Assembly: GCF_002086795.1 (NCBI RefSeq)
Contig: NZ_MVIM01000001.1
Span: 310,001-374,000 of the forward strand
Length of the DNA: 64,000 bases
From: Mycolicibacterium tusciae
Lineage (GTDB): Bacteria > Actinomycetota > Actinomycetes > Mycobacteriales > Mycobacteriaceae
Reading direction: 5' to 3'
Part shown: in pieces, positions 10,483 to 18,348 of the stretch
Layout of the letters: the number at the start of each line of letters is the position of its first letter
Position numbering within the stretch: position 1 is the first letter of the stretch
The notes under the pieces: model-generated
Told to the model about the DNA's origin: nothing
Seen by the model: only the letters and a program-made list of their open reading frames with translations
The model's database searches: none
Translations under genes and position numbers: made by a program

Positions 10483-11805
10483 CTACACCACAGCGGATAT
10501 GCGCCATTCGCCGGGCACGCCCTTGAGCGTGTGAGTGCCACGCTCTTCGAATTCGAGCCCTGACCCGATCACAAGGTCGCGCAGCGTGCTCGACACCAGC
10601 ACATCGTTGGGCCCGGCCAGTGCGCTCACCCGCGCGCCGATGTGCACGGCGATGCCGCCGATGTCATCGCCCCGGATCTCGCACTCGCCGGTGTGCAAAC
10701 CAGCGCGCACTTCGATGCCCAGCGACCGGACCGCGTCACGAATTGCCATGGCGCAGCGGATCGCTCGCTGCGGGCCGTCAAACATTGCGAGGAAGCCGTC
10801 ACCCGATGTGTTTACTTCGCGGCCCCGGAAGCGGGACAGTTGCGACCGGACAATGGCGTCGTGGGCGTCGAGCAGCGCATGCCAGTCACGGTCGCCAATC
10901 TCCGCCGCCCGGCGCGTTGAGTCCACGATGTCGGTGAACAGCACCGTGGCGAGAACCCGGTCGTCGGCCACCTCGGCCTGCTCACCGGTCAGGAACTGAG
11001 CGATCTCCTTGAAGGAGTCCCGCCATGGTTCTACGAAGTGATACGCGTTGCGCCCCGGCAGCTCAAGATATTTTGCGCCCGATATGCGATCGGCAATGTC
11101 CTTTCCGAGAGCCGGCGGCTCGATTGGGTCGTCGGCGTGCTGCACTACGAGTGTTGGCACGCGGATTGTCGGCAGAACCGTCCGGACGTCCAATTCGTAC
11201 AGAAGAGGGAACAGGAGGGCGACCGTCCGTGGGCTCATCGCCAGACGTTCCATTCGAGCCCATGCTGCCCGAATCTCCTCGTTCCACGGCATGTCTGGAT
11301 TCATCACATGTTGGATCTCTCCCGTGCCCCACATTGCGACCGTGGTGGCAATGACTTCTTCGTATTTCTGCCTATCAGTTTGATCAGTTTGTTCGGCGAG
11401 CGGAACGGCCCATCCGTGAAGCACAACGAGCGCGGTGGTGCGGGACGGATGTGTCGCGGCGAAAAGCGCCGCTGTCGGGAATGCGCCAGGCCAGGTAACC
11501 AGAGCTGCGCCGGGGCTCCCGAGAGCGTCGAGCACCGCAGTGATGCTGTCGGCCCATTGCTCCAACGTAGGCATCGCGCCCGGCTCCACAGGATCGGAAG
11601 CTCCACTGCCCGGCTGGTCGAAAAAGATGAGCCGACCGAGCGATGTCATCGCCTCAACCCACCCCTGGATGGATGGCAGCTCCGGAAAAAGCTCGCAGCA
11701 CGTGAACCAATTCGGGACGAACACGATGTCTCGCTCGCCCTCAGCGGAGGCGCGATAGGCGACGCGCAAGTCCCCGTTCATCGCATAGCGCGTCTCCGAG
11801 AACAT
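10483..11805 (-). CDS. Alpha/beta-hydrolase fused to class III adenylate cyclase (LipJ-like)
   Basis: A 440-residue two-domain protein like M. tuberculosis Rv1900c (LipJ). Residues 1-270 form an alpha/beta-hydrolase (FFDQPGSGASDPVEPG; cap; late His in GRNAYHFVEPW). Residues 280-440 form a nucleotide cyclase with metal-binding aspartates in VLFTDIVDSTRRA and VNTSGDGFLAMFDGP and a closing LKGVPGEWRISAV. The usual G-x-S-x-G elbow reads VTWPGAF, with no serine nucleophile. The transition-state Asn of the cyclase appears as His in VHIGARV. The hydrolase domain may therefore be a ligand sensor. Lies inside a disrupted HNH gene; GC looks lower than in neighbours by eye. Confidence 0.85.
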   Translation of the reverse strand: MFSETRYAMNGDLRVAYRASAEGERDIVFVPNWFTCCELFPELPSIQGWVEAMTSLGRLIFFDQPGSGASDPVEPGAMPTLEQWADSITAVLDALGSPGAALVTWPGAFPTAALFAATHPSRTTALVVLHGWAVPLAEQTDQTDRQKYEEVIATTVAMWGTGEIQHVMNPDMPWNEEIRAAWARMERLAMSPRTVALLFPLLYELDVRTVLPTIRVPTLVVQHADDPIEPPALGKDIADRISGAKYLELPGRNAYHFVEPWRDSFKEIAQFLTGEQAEVADDRVLATVLFTDIVDSTRRAAEIGDRDWHALLDAHDAIVRSQLSRFRGREVNTSGDGFLAMFDGPQRAIRCAMAIRDAVRSLGIEVRAGLHTGECEIRGDDIGGIAVHIGARVSALAGPNDVLVSSTLRDLVIGSGLEFEERGTHTLKGVPGEWRISAVV

Positions 11806-11811
11806 TGCGGA

Positions 11812-11817
11812 AGTGTA
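11812..11817 (-). promoter_or_regulatory. -10 box for the LipJ-like gene, leaderless geometry
   Basis: On the minus strand TACACT is followed by exactly six bases and then the ATG at 11805. This spacing would put the transcription start on the A of the start codon, giving a leaderless mRNA. The insert thus seems to carry its own promoter. Confidence 0.45.
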
Positions 11818-11850
11818 GGCCGAGCAGCACGGTCATGCGGTGCGTATCGG

Positions 11851-11866
11851 GCAGCGTTTACGCTGC
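11851..11866. repeat. Inverted repeat upstream of the LipJ-like gene
   Basis: GCAGCGT-TT-ACGCTGC: perfect 7-bp arms with a 2-bp spacer, about 45 bp upstream of the start codon at 11805 and inside the insert. A separate perfect 10-bp palindrome AGAACGTTCT follows at 11882-11891. Either could bind a regulator; no factor can be named. Confidence 0.4.
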
Positions 11867-11900
11867 TCACGACGATTCCTTAGAACGTTCTTTAGCGATC

Positions 11901-12248
11901 CGGATTCACCACCTGCTCAAGACATTCTGTGGCTGGAGCGACCCGCAGTTGCCCGATGGCAGGATCGTGTTGACGTCGCCGACCGGGCATACCTACACTA
12001 CCGAGCCCCACGGGGCGGCGATGTTCCCCGCGCTAGCCGTACCGACCGGGGATCTCGATTTCGCGCCGCACGCCATTGATCCAGACGTCGACCGCACGGC
12101 GCTAATGCCGCGGCGCAAACAAACCCGCGCTCAGGACCGCCGCGACCGCGTCAACGCCGAACGCCGACAACGCAGCGAGCTCATCGCCGAACAGGAACGC
12201 CAACACCAAGCCTGGCTCGCCGCTAACTACAAACCGCCGCCCTTCTGA
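11901..12248 (+). pseudogene. 13E12-family HNH endonuclease, displaced 3' portion
   Basis: The frame reads RIHHLLKTFCGWSDPQLPDG and continues with LTSPTGHTYTTEPHGAA to a basic tail ending in AWLAANYKPPPF. This is the standard C-terminal half of 13E12 HNH proteins and supplies the second half of the motif lost at 10470. The frame is intact to its stop but has no start or ribosome site of its own; the open frame running in from 11805 is read through insert DNA. Confidence 0.85.
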
Positions 12249-12483
12249 GCACTACGGGGGCGTCGCCGTTGCTGCAATCATCAAGCAGGCTTGCCCATAG
12301 TCCGATCCCTGTCGCCGTCCCGGAAACCCGCCTCATACTCGGCGGTCGGGCTCGTCGAATCCGTTGCGACAGTTCTGCGCCACGAACAACCTGGGCATTG
12401 ACGGGATGGCGTATCCCCTGCACGCGTCGTCACACAGGGTCAGACGACCAGTCCGCCTCGACGGTTCCCACGGGTGTGGTCAA

Positions 12484-12870
12484 ATGGCCCTCATGGTGGA
12501 CAAGGGTGGCAGCAAACCAGCGCCACGTACCGGCCGGGAACGTATCCAGAAACTGGCGCAGGCCGCGCTGAACGCCGACGTCACGGTCGAGCAGGTCGAC
12601 ACCATCCTCGAGGGGCTGAGTGAAACCCTCGTCGACCTCAACAACTCGACCGGCAAACTCGATGCCACGCTGGAACGCTTCAACGACACGATCAACCAGA
12701 TCAACGAGCTGGCCCCGCGCCTCATCGCGGTGGTGGACCGCATGGAGGGCATCGTCGCCCGCGTCGAGCGCATCGTCGGCGTCGGCGAATCCGTCATCGG
12801 CCCGCTTGCCGCCACCGAGCAGGCGGTCCGCGGTGCGGTCAACAGGGTGCGCAAGACCACCCGCCTCTAG
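12484..12870 (+). CDS. Small helical protein of unknown function
   Basis: A 128-residue protein with a basic N-terminus (MVDKGGSKPAPRTGRERIQK) followed by almost continuous amphipathic helix, e.g. LVDLNNSTGKLDATLERFND and VVDRMEGIVARVERIVGVGE. The heptad-like spacing of hydrophobic residues suggests a coiled coil or lipid-droplet/phasin-like surface protein. No signal peptide or catalytic motif. It overlaps the P450 start by one base (TAGTG), implying a joint function or at least co-translation. ATG at 12484 or 12493 are both possible starts; neither has a good ribosome site. Function not recognised. Confidence 0.65.
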   Translation: MALMVDKGGSKPAPRTGRERIQKLAQAALNADVTVEQVDTILEGLSETLVDLNNSTGKLDATLERFNDTINQINELAPRLIAVVDRMEGIVARVERIVGVGESVIGPLAATEQAVRGAVNRVRKTTRL

Positions 12871-14153
12871 TGTCGGCCAACCTCCCGGTTCCGCAGCCCC
12901 CGCTCGCCGAAGGCGTCGGATTGCCGTGGGACGTGTCGGTCGACGACGCCGTCGCCGCCATCGCCGCCGCGCGCGCCCGGTACGGCGACACCTTCAGCGT
13001 GCGCAGTGGCGACGACAACTACCTGTTCACGTTCTCCCCCGCGGGCGTCGAATCTTTCTACGGCCTACCCGAAGACAAGGCCAGCAAGGGTGTCGCCGAC
13101 TACCTGATGCTGCGCCGCAAGCTTCCCGACGAGATCTTCGACGGACGACGGTTACTCCCGACCTCGTTGTTCCGCCGCGACGACGTCGCCTCGTATCTCG
13201 CGAACCTCGACTACGCCCTGACCCAGACTGTGGCTGAGCTCGGAACCGAAGGGACCGTGGAACTGTTCGGCCTCACCCGTCGCCTCGGGCACCGAATGGG
13301 TTTGGCCTCCTGGGCGGGACCGCGCTCCGCACACGGGGATTCATTCGAACGGCTGGTCCGCGCCTTCGAGGCCCTGGACGGTTCCGACGCGTTTGTTCAT
13401 CCCGAGGCGATGGCGGCCGTCGCGGCGTCAGGCAAGCAGGCCGAACGTGCCGCGCTCGACGACGTCGTCGCTGTCATCGGAAACCTCGCGAAGTCAACGG
13501 ATTCCGACGACAACGGTCTGTTCGGCCGCATCGTACGTGCCTGGTCGTCGGAACCCGACGACGTCCGTCTGCGCGGCATCGCGCTCGACGTGGCCCTCAT
13601 CCACATCGCCTCCATGTCGAACCTGATGGCCGCACTGGGCTGGGCGCTTGTGGACCTGCTCGTACACCCGGCACAGGCTCAGCGCGTCGCCGACGGCGAC
13701 CAGGATTTCGCGCAGCGCTGCGCGCTGGAGAGCACCCGGCTGGCACAGCGTTCCATCATGTCCCGAGCCGTACTGGCTCCCGTCGACCTCGACACCGGCG
13801 ACCAGACGTACCGCGTGCCCGCCGGCTGGACCATTGCCACACTGCTGCCGCTGCTCAACACCTCGGCCGCGCCCGGTCTGGACACCTGGGACCCCGCGCG
13901 CTGGAACCGCTACCGCCTCGTCGACGCGGCGTCGTTGCCATCGCCGATGTTGGTCACCGCGTTCGGACACGGCAAGCACTCGTGCCCCGCCCAGCCGTTT
14001 TCGCTGGCGGCGATGACAACGGCGCTGACGCGTCTGTTGAGCACCTACGACATGACGCCATCGTGGACCTGCTACCCACGTCCGGTACCGGCCCAGATCG
14101 GCGGGGTCGCGCGATCCGCCGATCCCTGCCCAGTGCGCTACGTCAGCCGCTGA
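12870..14153 (+). CDS. Cytochrome P450
   Basis: A 427-residue P450 monooxygenase. The K-helix ExxR motif is in ALESTRLAQRS, and the heme-thiolate loop is AFGHGKHSCPAQPFSLAA, with the Cys as axial ligand. The I-helix is poorly conserved (MSNLMAALGWALVDLL), without the usual Thr of an AGxxT motif, which may affect oxygen activation. Substrate unknown. Start is GTG at 12870, one base into the stop of the helical protein. Convergent with the SDR gene with no gap between stops. Confidence 0.9.
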   Translation: MSANLPVPQPPLAEGVGLPWDVSVDDAVAAIAAARARYGDTFSVRSGDDNYLFTFSPAGVESFYGLPEDKASKGVADYLMLRRKLPDEIFDGRRLLPTSLFRRDDVASYLANLDYALTQTVAELGTEGTVELFGLTRRLGHRMGLASWAGPRSAHGDSFERLVRAFEALDGSDAFVHPEAMAAVAASGKQAERAALDDVVAVIGNLAKSTDSDDNGLFGRIVRAWSSEPDDVRLRGIALDVALIHIASMSNLMAALGWALVDLLVHPAQAQRVADGDQDFAQRCALESTRLAQRSIMSRAVLAPVDLDTGDQTYRVPAGWTIATLLPLLNTSAAPGLDTWDPARWNRYRLVDAASLPSPMLVTAFGHGKHSCPAQPFSLAAMTTALTRLLSTYDMTPSWTCYPRPVPAQIGGVARSADPCPVRYVSR

Positions 14154-14957
14154 TCAGACGAAATCCGAACCACCGTCGACGTTGACGGTGGCCCCGGTGA
14201 CATAGCCGTTGCGCCGTGACGCGAGATAGACCGTGATCGACGCGATCTCCTCGGGTAAGCCTGCCCGGCCGAGATCGCACGGCTGGTGAAAGTTGTTGTC
14301 GATCCATGTCATCACGTCGGCGGGATCGTTTGCATCGAGTCCGTCCGCGGCCAGGACGTCCTTGAGCACCTCGGTGAAGCTCGCCGTGACGATGGTGCCC
14401 GGGCACACGCAATTGACCAGGATTCCGTCCTTGGCAAGGCTTTTCGACAGGTTCTTGGTGACACTGCTCAGCGCGGCCTTCGATGCGGTGTAGGCGACGA
14501 TCCGCGGGTTCTGCCGCTGTATCGAATGCGCCGACAGCGTCACGATCCTGCCCCACTCCGCGGCCCGCAGCATCGGCAGCGCGGCCCGGATCGACCGCAC
14601 CCCCGACATAGTTCCCAGCGTGAACGTCTCCTCCCACTGCGTGTCGTCCATGTCCTCGAAGTAGCCATCACCCGGCCCGATCGTGTGAACCAGGCTGTTG
14701 AGCCGGCCCCACCGCTGGGCGACGGACTCGAAGCCGGCGGAGATCGACGAGGCATCCGACATGTCGACGCTGATCCCGACCGCATCCGGGGCGCCCGCGT
14801 CGCGAAGAATCGCCACCGCGTCGTCCAGCGCGTCGGCTCCCCGGGCCATCACCGCGACCCTGGCCCCCTCTTCGGCGAACGTCGTCGCGATCGCCAGGCC
14901 CATACCCTTGCTTCCACCCGTCACGACGGCCGTCGACCCCGTCAAACCCAGGTCCAT
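14154..14957 (-). CDS. Short-chain dehydrogenase/reductase
   Basis: A 267-residue classical SDR: cofactor motif TGGSKGMG at residues 13-20, catalytic Ser in TLSAHS, Tyr-x3-Lys in AYTASKAAL, and the C-terminal TGATVNVDGGSDFV. It probably oxidises or reduces a steroid- or lipid-like hydroxyl/keto group with NAD(P). Last gene of the DUF1214-sulfotransferase-TetR-SDR operon; a GAGGAAGG ribosome site precedes its ATG in the 13 bp after the TetR stop. Resembles Rv3530c, which neighbours the same sulfotransferase/DUF1214 pair in M. tuberculosis. Confidence 0.9.
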   Translation of the reverse strand: MDLGLTGSTAVVTGGSKGMGLAIATTFAEEGARVAVMARGADALDDAVAILRDAGAPDAVGISVDMSDASSISAGFESVAQRWGRLNSLVHTIGPGDGYFEDMDDTQWEETFTLGTMSGVRSIRAALPMLRAAEWGRIVTLSAHSIQRQNPRIVAYTASKAALSSVTKNLSKSLAKDGILVNCVCPGTIVTASFTEVLKDVLAADGLDANDPADVMTWIDNNFHQPCDLGRAGLPEEIASITVYLASRRNGYVTGATVNVDGGSDFV

Positions 14958-14970
14958 CGAGTCACCTTCC

Positions 14971-15594
14971 TCACTGCGTCACACCGATTCCGCGCAGGCA
15001 GAACCGGAAAATCTGTTCGCGAACCTCGTGCTTATCGCAATCGCCGGTCGTCCATTGGCGTGCGGTGCTCGCCCAGATCGCACCGTGGATCGACAACGCG
15101 TCGGCCTCGGGATCGATACCGGGAAAAAGACCTGCGGCCCTGCCCTTCTCGAGCTGTTCGACGAGTGGCTTCAATATCTCGCCGTAGGCGTCGCTGACCA
15201 ACTCAGGCGCGGCGAACATCTGCGACTGTGCCTCCAGTGCCATCTTCCGCTGGTCGGACCGAATCCGTTCGTTGAACGCGAGGTCCAACCTGCCGTCGAT
15301 CCACGCCACCACCGCATCGACCGGATCTGACGCCGCTGCCATCTTCCGCTTGAGCCGGCGCACCTCGATCTGCGCGATTTGCAGGAACACCGCCGACACC
15401 AAGGCGTCCTTCGAGTCGAAATGCCGATAGAACGCCCGTGTGCTCAGCGCGGCACGGTCGAGCACCCGGGCCACGCTGACAGCCGCGATCCCCTCTTCGT
15501 GCACGATCTTCGCGGCGGCGTTCACGAGAGCATCCCGCACACCCGGATCGGGGTCCAGCTTCTTGCGCCGCCGCTTGACTACCGCGTCCATCAT
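14971..15594 (-). CDS. TetR-family transcriptional regulator
   Basis: A 207-residue regulator with a basic start (VKRRRKKLDPDPG) and the helix-turn-helix at about residues 36-62: VARVLDRAALSTRAFYRHFD. The C-terminal ligand/dimer domain is variable. It is embedded in the operon, its ATG overlapping the sulfotransferase stop (ATGA). It is the best candidate to bind the palindrome at 17973-18001 and repress its own operon; that link is inferred from position only. Confidence 0.9.
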   Translation of the reverse strand: MMDAVVKRRRKKLDPDPGVRDALVNAAAKIVHEEGIAAVSVARVLDRAALSTRAFYRHFDSKDALVSAVFLQIAQIEVRRLKRKMAAASDPVDAVVAWIDGRLDLAFNERIRSDQRKMALEAQSQMFAAPELVSDAYGEILKPLVEQLEKGRAAGLFPGIDPEADALSIHGAIWASTARQWTTGDCDKHEVREQIFRFCLRGIGVTQ

Positions 15595-16736
15595 GCCGTC
15601 GCGTCGTATTTCGCGAGGTACTCGGCGAACGATTCGTGCACCTGTTCACGCGTCAGGCCGTAGTCGGCGAGGTCATAGGCATGCTCACCTCGCGAACCCG
15701 GTTGGTGCCCGTCCCACCATTCCCGGACGCGGCTACGCGCCTCGTCGGTGAAGGTCAGGCCCAACCGCTCATAGCCGTTCTGGAGAGTGCCGATCGGGTC
15801 GGTGTTCAAGTCGGCGAACGATACATCGACGAACCGGTTGTCTCCGAAGCGCTTTCGGAAGTCCATCGCGCGCCTGACTCCTTCGGTCCAACATTGCAGC
15901 TGTTCGGCACCCAGCTCGTGCGCGTCGTCACGATCGCTGCTCCAACTGCGCACGTACTGGATCAGGCTGCACACCGACGCCAGCACCTTCGCCGGATCGC
16001 GGTGGCTCCACAGGAACTTCGCGTTCGGATACGCCTCGACCAGCGCATCGAGGGAGAACATGTGCACCGGCGTCTTGAGATGCCACAGCGTCGGCGGACA
16101 ATGCCACTGCAGCAGCTTGAGCACGTGCCGGTGGAACGTGTACGTCTCGCGCATGTCGCACTGCATCAGCCACGCCAGATACCCGGGCACCCGCACCACC
16201 CCGTCGAAATGGAAGGTGCGGAAACTCATCCCCATCAGGTCCTGGCATTCGGTCGCGGCCTGCGGCTCCGAGTTCATCATGCTCCGCATCCGCGGAAACA
16301 TGCTGTCCATCATGGCGATTCCCTCGGCAGCTTGCGCAATCCGCGGATCGTCGTGCTGGGTGGCCGCCTCTGGTGGAGGCGTGCATGCCTGGGACTCCCA
16401 CATCCGCAACGACCGGAACTGCGGATCGCTGGCCACCAGTTGGCTCAGCGCCGTCGTGCCGGTGCGCGGCAACCCGATCACGAACACCGGCCCGCCGATG
16501 ACCTCGTCGTCGATCTCAGGGTGCTGCTCGTAGGTGTCGACGATCCGCAACCTCTGAATGAGGGCATTGCTGATCGTCGCGTGCTGGATGATCGCGCCCA
16601 TCTCGTTGAGATCGGCTTCGTTGTTCAGCGCATCGACGGTCCGCTCCAGCCCCTCGCGATAGTAGGTCGAGCCGAAATCGTCGAGGCCGGTGGCGGTTCG
16701 CGCGCCGTCTTCCAGGTCGTCCACCGTGAACGTCAT
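15591..16736 (-). CDS. Sulfotransferase family protein
   Basis: A 381-residue PAPS-dependent sulfotransferase-like protein. The 5'-phosphosulfate loop is VFVIGLPRTGTTALSQLVAS near residue 85; the 3'-phosphate motif is in AKFLWSHRDPAKVLASVCS. Very similar in organisation to Rv3529c (Stf-type). Acceptor unknown, probably a lipid or sterol-like alcohol given the P450/SDR context. Overlaps its upstream neighbour (DUF1214 gene) by 4 bases and the TetR gene downstream by 4 bases. Confidence 0.9.
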   Translation of the reverse strand: MTFTVDDLEDGARTATGLDDFGSTYYREGLERTVDALNNEADLNEMGAIIQHATISNALIQRLRIVDTYEQHPEIDDEVIGGPVFVIGLPRTGTTALSQLVASDPQFRSLRMWESQACTPPPEAATQHDDPRIAQAAEGIAMMDSMFPRMRSMMNSEPQAATECQDLMGMSFRTFHFDGVVRVPGYLAWLMQCDMRETYTFHRHVLKLLQWHCPPTLWHLKTPVHMFSLDALVEAYPNAKFLWSHRDPAKVLASVCSLIQYVRSWSSDRDDAHELGAEQLQCWTEGVRRAMDFRKRFGDNRFVDVSFADLNTDPIGTLQNGYERLGLTFTDEARSRVREWWDGHQPGSRGEHAYDLADYGLTREQVHESFAEYLAKYDATA

Positions 16737-17956
16737 GCGGAGAACCTCTCGTGCACCGCGCGCCGGCGCGCCGCGACGATCGCCGACCGCTGCTCGGGGC
16801 TGACCCTCGCGGTGGCAGTGGGCAACGACGACGAAATGTCGGCGACCTTGACCACCCGTGCGTTCGGCGTGGGCGCGGTCAGGGTCCGCACGCAGCGCAG
16901 GATCATCGCACCATTGCTATGTCCAGCCGTATCAAGCCAATTCGCGACACCGGGATCGTGCGAGCTCACGACGACGCGCAGGATCCCATCGGAGTCGATG
17001 TTCGCTTGATGCGCGTTGAGGCTGGACTGGTGCCGGCCGTAGTGGATGGTCTCCCACCACGGGTTGCCGACCGAATAGCTCCAATACACGCCCTCGGGTG
17101 GCTCGACTTCCAGGATCAAGGCCTCATCCGGTTCGAGCTCGTAACGCCCGATGACGGGGCGGTTCTCGGCAGCGGCGCCCATACTGGATCGGTCGATCGG
17201 TGGCATGAACCCGTTGACCGGCGCGCCTGCGTTGAAGTCGAGGAAGAACTTGAGGTTGTCGAAGACGAACTCGCCCAGCGCGTAGATCTGCCGTGAGACC
17301 GCGACATCGGTAGCGACCACCCGATCCTTCGATGCGACCTCGGTGCCGATGCGCTCGATCTGCAGGACCGATGGCTGCTCCCTGTCCCAGTCGTAGAAGA
17401 AGTGCCGCACCACCAGGGTGGGATGGTCACCGTCGAGACGCATCCAGTTGCCTTCGTGCTCGTCGGCGGACAGCACGACTTCGAACTCGCCATCCGCGTC
17501 CACCTCGAGGTCATCCACCAGCGTGTTGGCGGTGGATGCGACTCCGTTCATGGTCTGCAGACCGACATAGCGCGCGGTCCCCCGATTGCCGAAAAGCCGA
17601 TACGTCTCACCGGCACGCAACGTCGACCGCAGGTAGAGACAGTCCGGGCACTCCATGCCCCAGGTCAGGATGTCGTCAGTACTGGTGCGGCTGACCGCCA
17701 GCACCGGATCGGGGTCGACCCGTAGCGCCTCGTCGACACCGACGGCCAGCAGGACCATCAGGTGCCGCATCCCCGACGCGTAGTCGACGCGGTTGCGGTT
17801 GACCTCGCTGAGCGCGACGAGTTCACCGGCCGCACTGAGCCGATTCAGCAAGTGCGCCCACGCCTGCGGAAGATCACCCTCGCCACCGTTCTGCCCGGTC
17901 AGTGCCGCCTCGGCAATGGAAAACGGTAGCCAGGCCATCGGGTTCGCGTCGCTCAC
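16733..17956 (-). CDS. DUF1214-domain protein
   Basis: A 407-residue protein similar to Rv3531c. The C-terminal DUF1214 signature is visible as YWSYSVGNPWWETIHYGRHQ and later SHDPGVANWLDTAGHSNGAM. No signal peptide or transmembrane segment is evident. The domain is widespread in actinobacterial lipid/steroid loci but has no assigned reaction. Start is GTG at 17956; the promoter/operator palindrome begins 16 bp upstream. First gene of a four-gene coupled operon. Confidence 0.85.
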   Translation of the reverse strand: MSDANPMAWLPFSIAEAALTGQNGGEGDLPQAWAHLLNRLSAAGELVALSEVNRNRVDYASGMRHLMVLLAVGVDEALRVDPDPVLAVSRTSTDDILTWGMECPDCLYLRSTLRAGETYRLFGNRGTARYVGLQTMNGVASTANTLVDDLEVDADGEFEVVLSADEHEGNWMRLDGDHPTLVVRHFFYDWDREQPSVLQIERIGTEVASKDRVVATDVAVSRQIYALGEFVFDNLKFFLDFNAGAPVNGFMPPIDRSSMGAAAENRPVIGRYELEPDEALILEVEPPEGVYWSYSVGNPWWETIHYGRHQSSLNAHQANIDSDGILRVVVSSHDPGVANWLDTAGHSNGAMILRCVRTLTAPTPNARVVKVADISSSLPTATARVSPEQRSAIVAARRRAVHERFSA

Positions 17957-17972
17957 ACCTGCCTCCAGTTCG

Positions 17973-18001
17973 CTTAATTGAAAACATGGTTTTCAGTTAA
18001 G
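17973..18001. promoter_or_regulatory. Near-perfect 29-bp palindromic operator
   Basis: Arms CTTAATTGAAAAC and GTTTTCAGTTAAG flank a central ATG triplet; 12 of 13 arm positions are complementary. The AT-rich palindrome stands out in GC-rich DNA, sits 16 bp before the first operon gene, and has the size expected for a TetR dimer-pair site. It does not fit the KstR consensus (AAC-N2-GTT) because the centre is 3 bases. Confidence 0.7.
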
Positions 18002-18042
18002 AACCCACCGACTGTGACATCTCGAAGCCCGGGTGTCAACGA

Positions 18043-18048
18043 TAGGAT
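18043..18048 (+). promoter_or_regulatory. -10 box with leaderless geometry for the small PH-like gene
   Basis: TAGGAT lies exactly six bases before the ATG at 18055, with no ribosome site between. The arrangement predicts transcription starting at the A of the start codon. Confidence 0.45.
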
Positions 18049-18054
18049 CGCCGG

Positions 18055-18348
18055 ATGTTCCGTATAGACGGCATCAACGGCGAGAGCATCGTGGTCGACG
18101 GCAACTGGGTCGAGAAGCTGCGGACAAACACGTCGCGCGGCCGCAACCCGGCCGACAAGTACGCCGGAACCGACATCAAGGAGATAACCCGCCGCAAGAA
18201 GATCTTCGGCGGTGAGAAAAAAGAACTGCTGCAGGTGATCGTCAACGTGGGCACGTTCTACTCACTGACGGTCCCCGCCGAGAAGCGGGCCGAGGTCGAC
18301 GCGCTGGTCGCCGCGCTCGAGAAGGCTCGCGACAGCGCCAGTTCCTAG
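18055..18348 (+). CDS. Small conserved actinobacterial protein, PH-like
   Basis: A 97-residue basic protein, [20 protein letters not shown]..., rich in beta-strand-forming segments ([16 protein letters not shown]) with a C-terminal helix ([18 protein letters not shown]). The alternation resembles a minimal pleckstrin-homology-like domain, but the family is not recognised with certainty. No signal peptide. Its stop and that of ppc share the same palindromic CTAG on opposite strands. Confidence 0.7.
   Translation: MFRIDGINGESIVVDGNWVEKLRTNTSRGRNPADKYAGTDIKEITRRKKIFGGEKKELLQVIVNVGTFYSLTVPAEKRAEVDALVAALEKARDSASS

Larger units (their letters stand above)
10460..11911. mobile_element. 1.44-kb insert flanked by 11-bp direct repeats
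   Basis: The HNH gene is cut at CGGATTCACCA (10460-10470), and its continuation starts at a second copy of the same 11 bases (11901-11911). Between them lies one complete gene on the opposite strand plus about 95 bp of upstream DNA. No transposase, integrase or terminal inverted repeats are visible at the two ends, so this is not a recognisable insertion sequence. The repeat could be a target duplication, an att-like core or microhomology. Boundaries are inferred from the reconstructed nuclease reading frame. Confidence 0.65.

Noticed and set aside
10460..11911. Insertion sequence or transposon
   Set aside because: No transposase gene and no matching terminal inverted repeats at the two edges of the insert.
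12269..12571. 100-codon frame after the HNH remnant
   Set aside because: No ribosome site, odd composition, and overlaps the start of the helical protein in another frame; the 235-bp gap appears empty.
17973..18001. KstR operator
   Set aside because: KstR sites have AAC-N2-GTT; this palindrome has a 3-base centre and different flanks.
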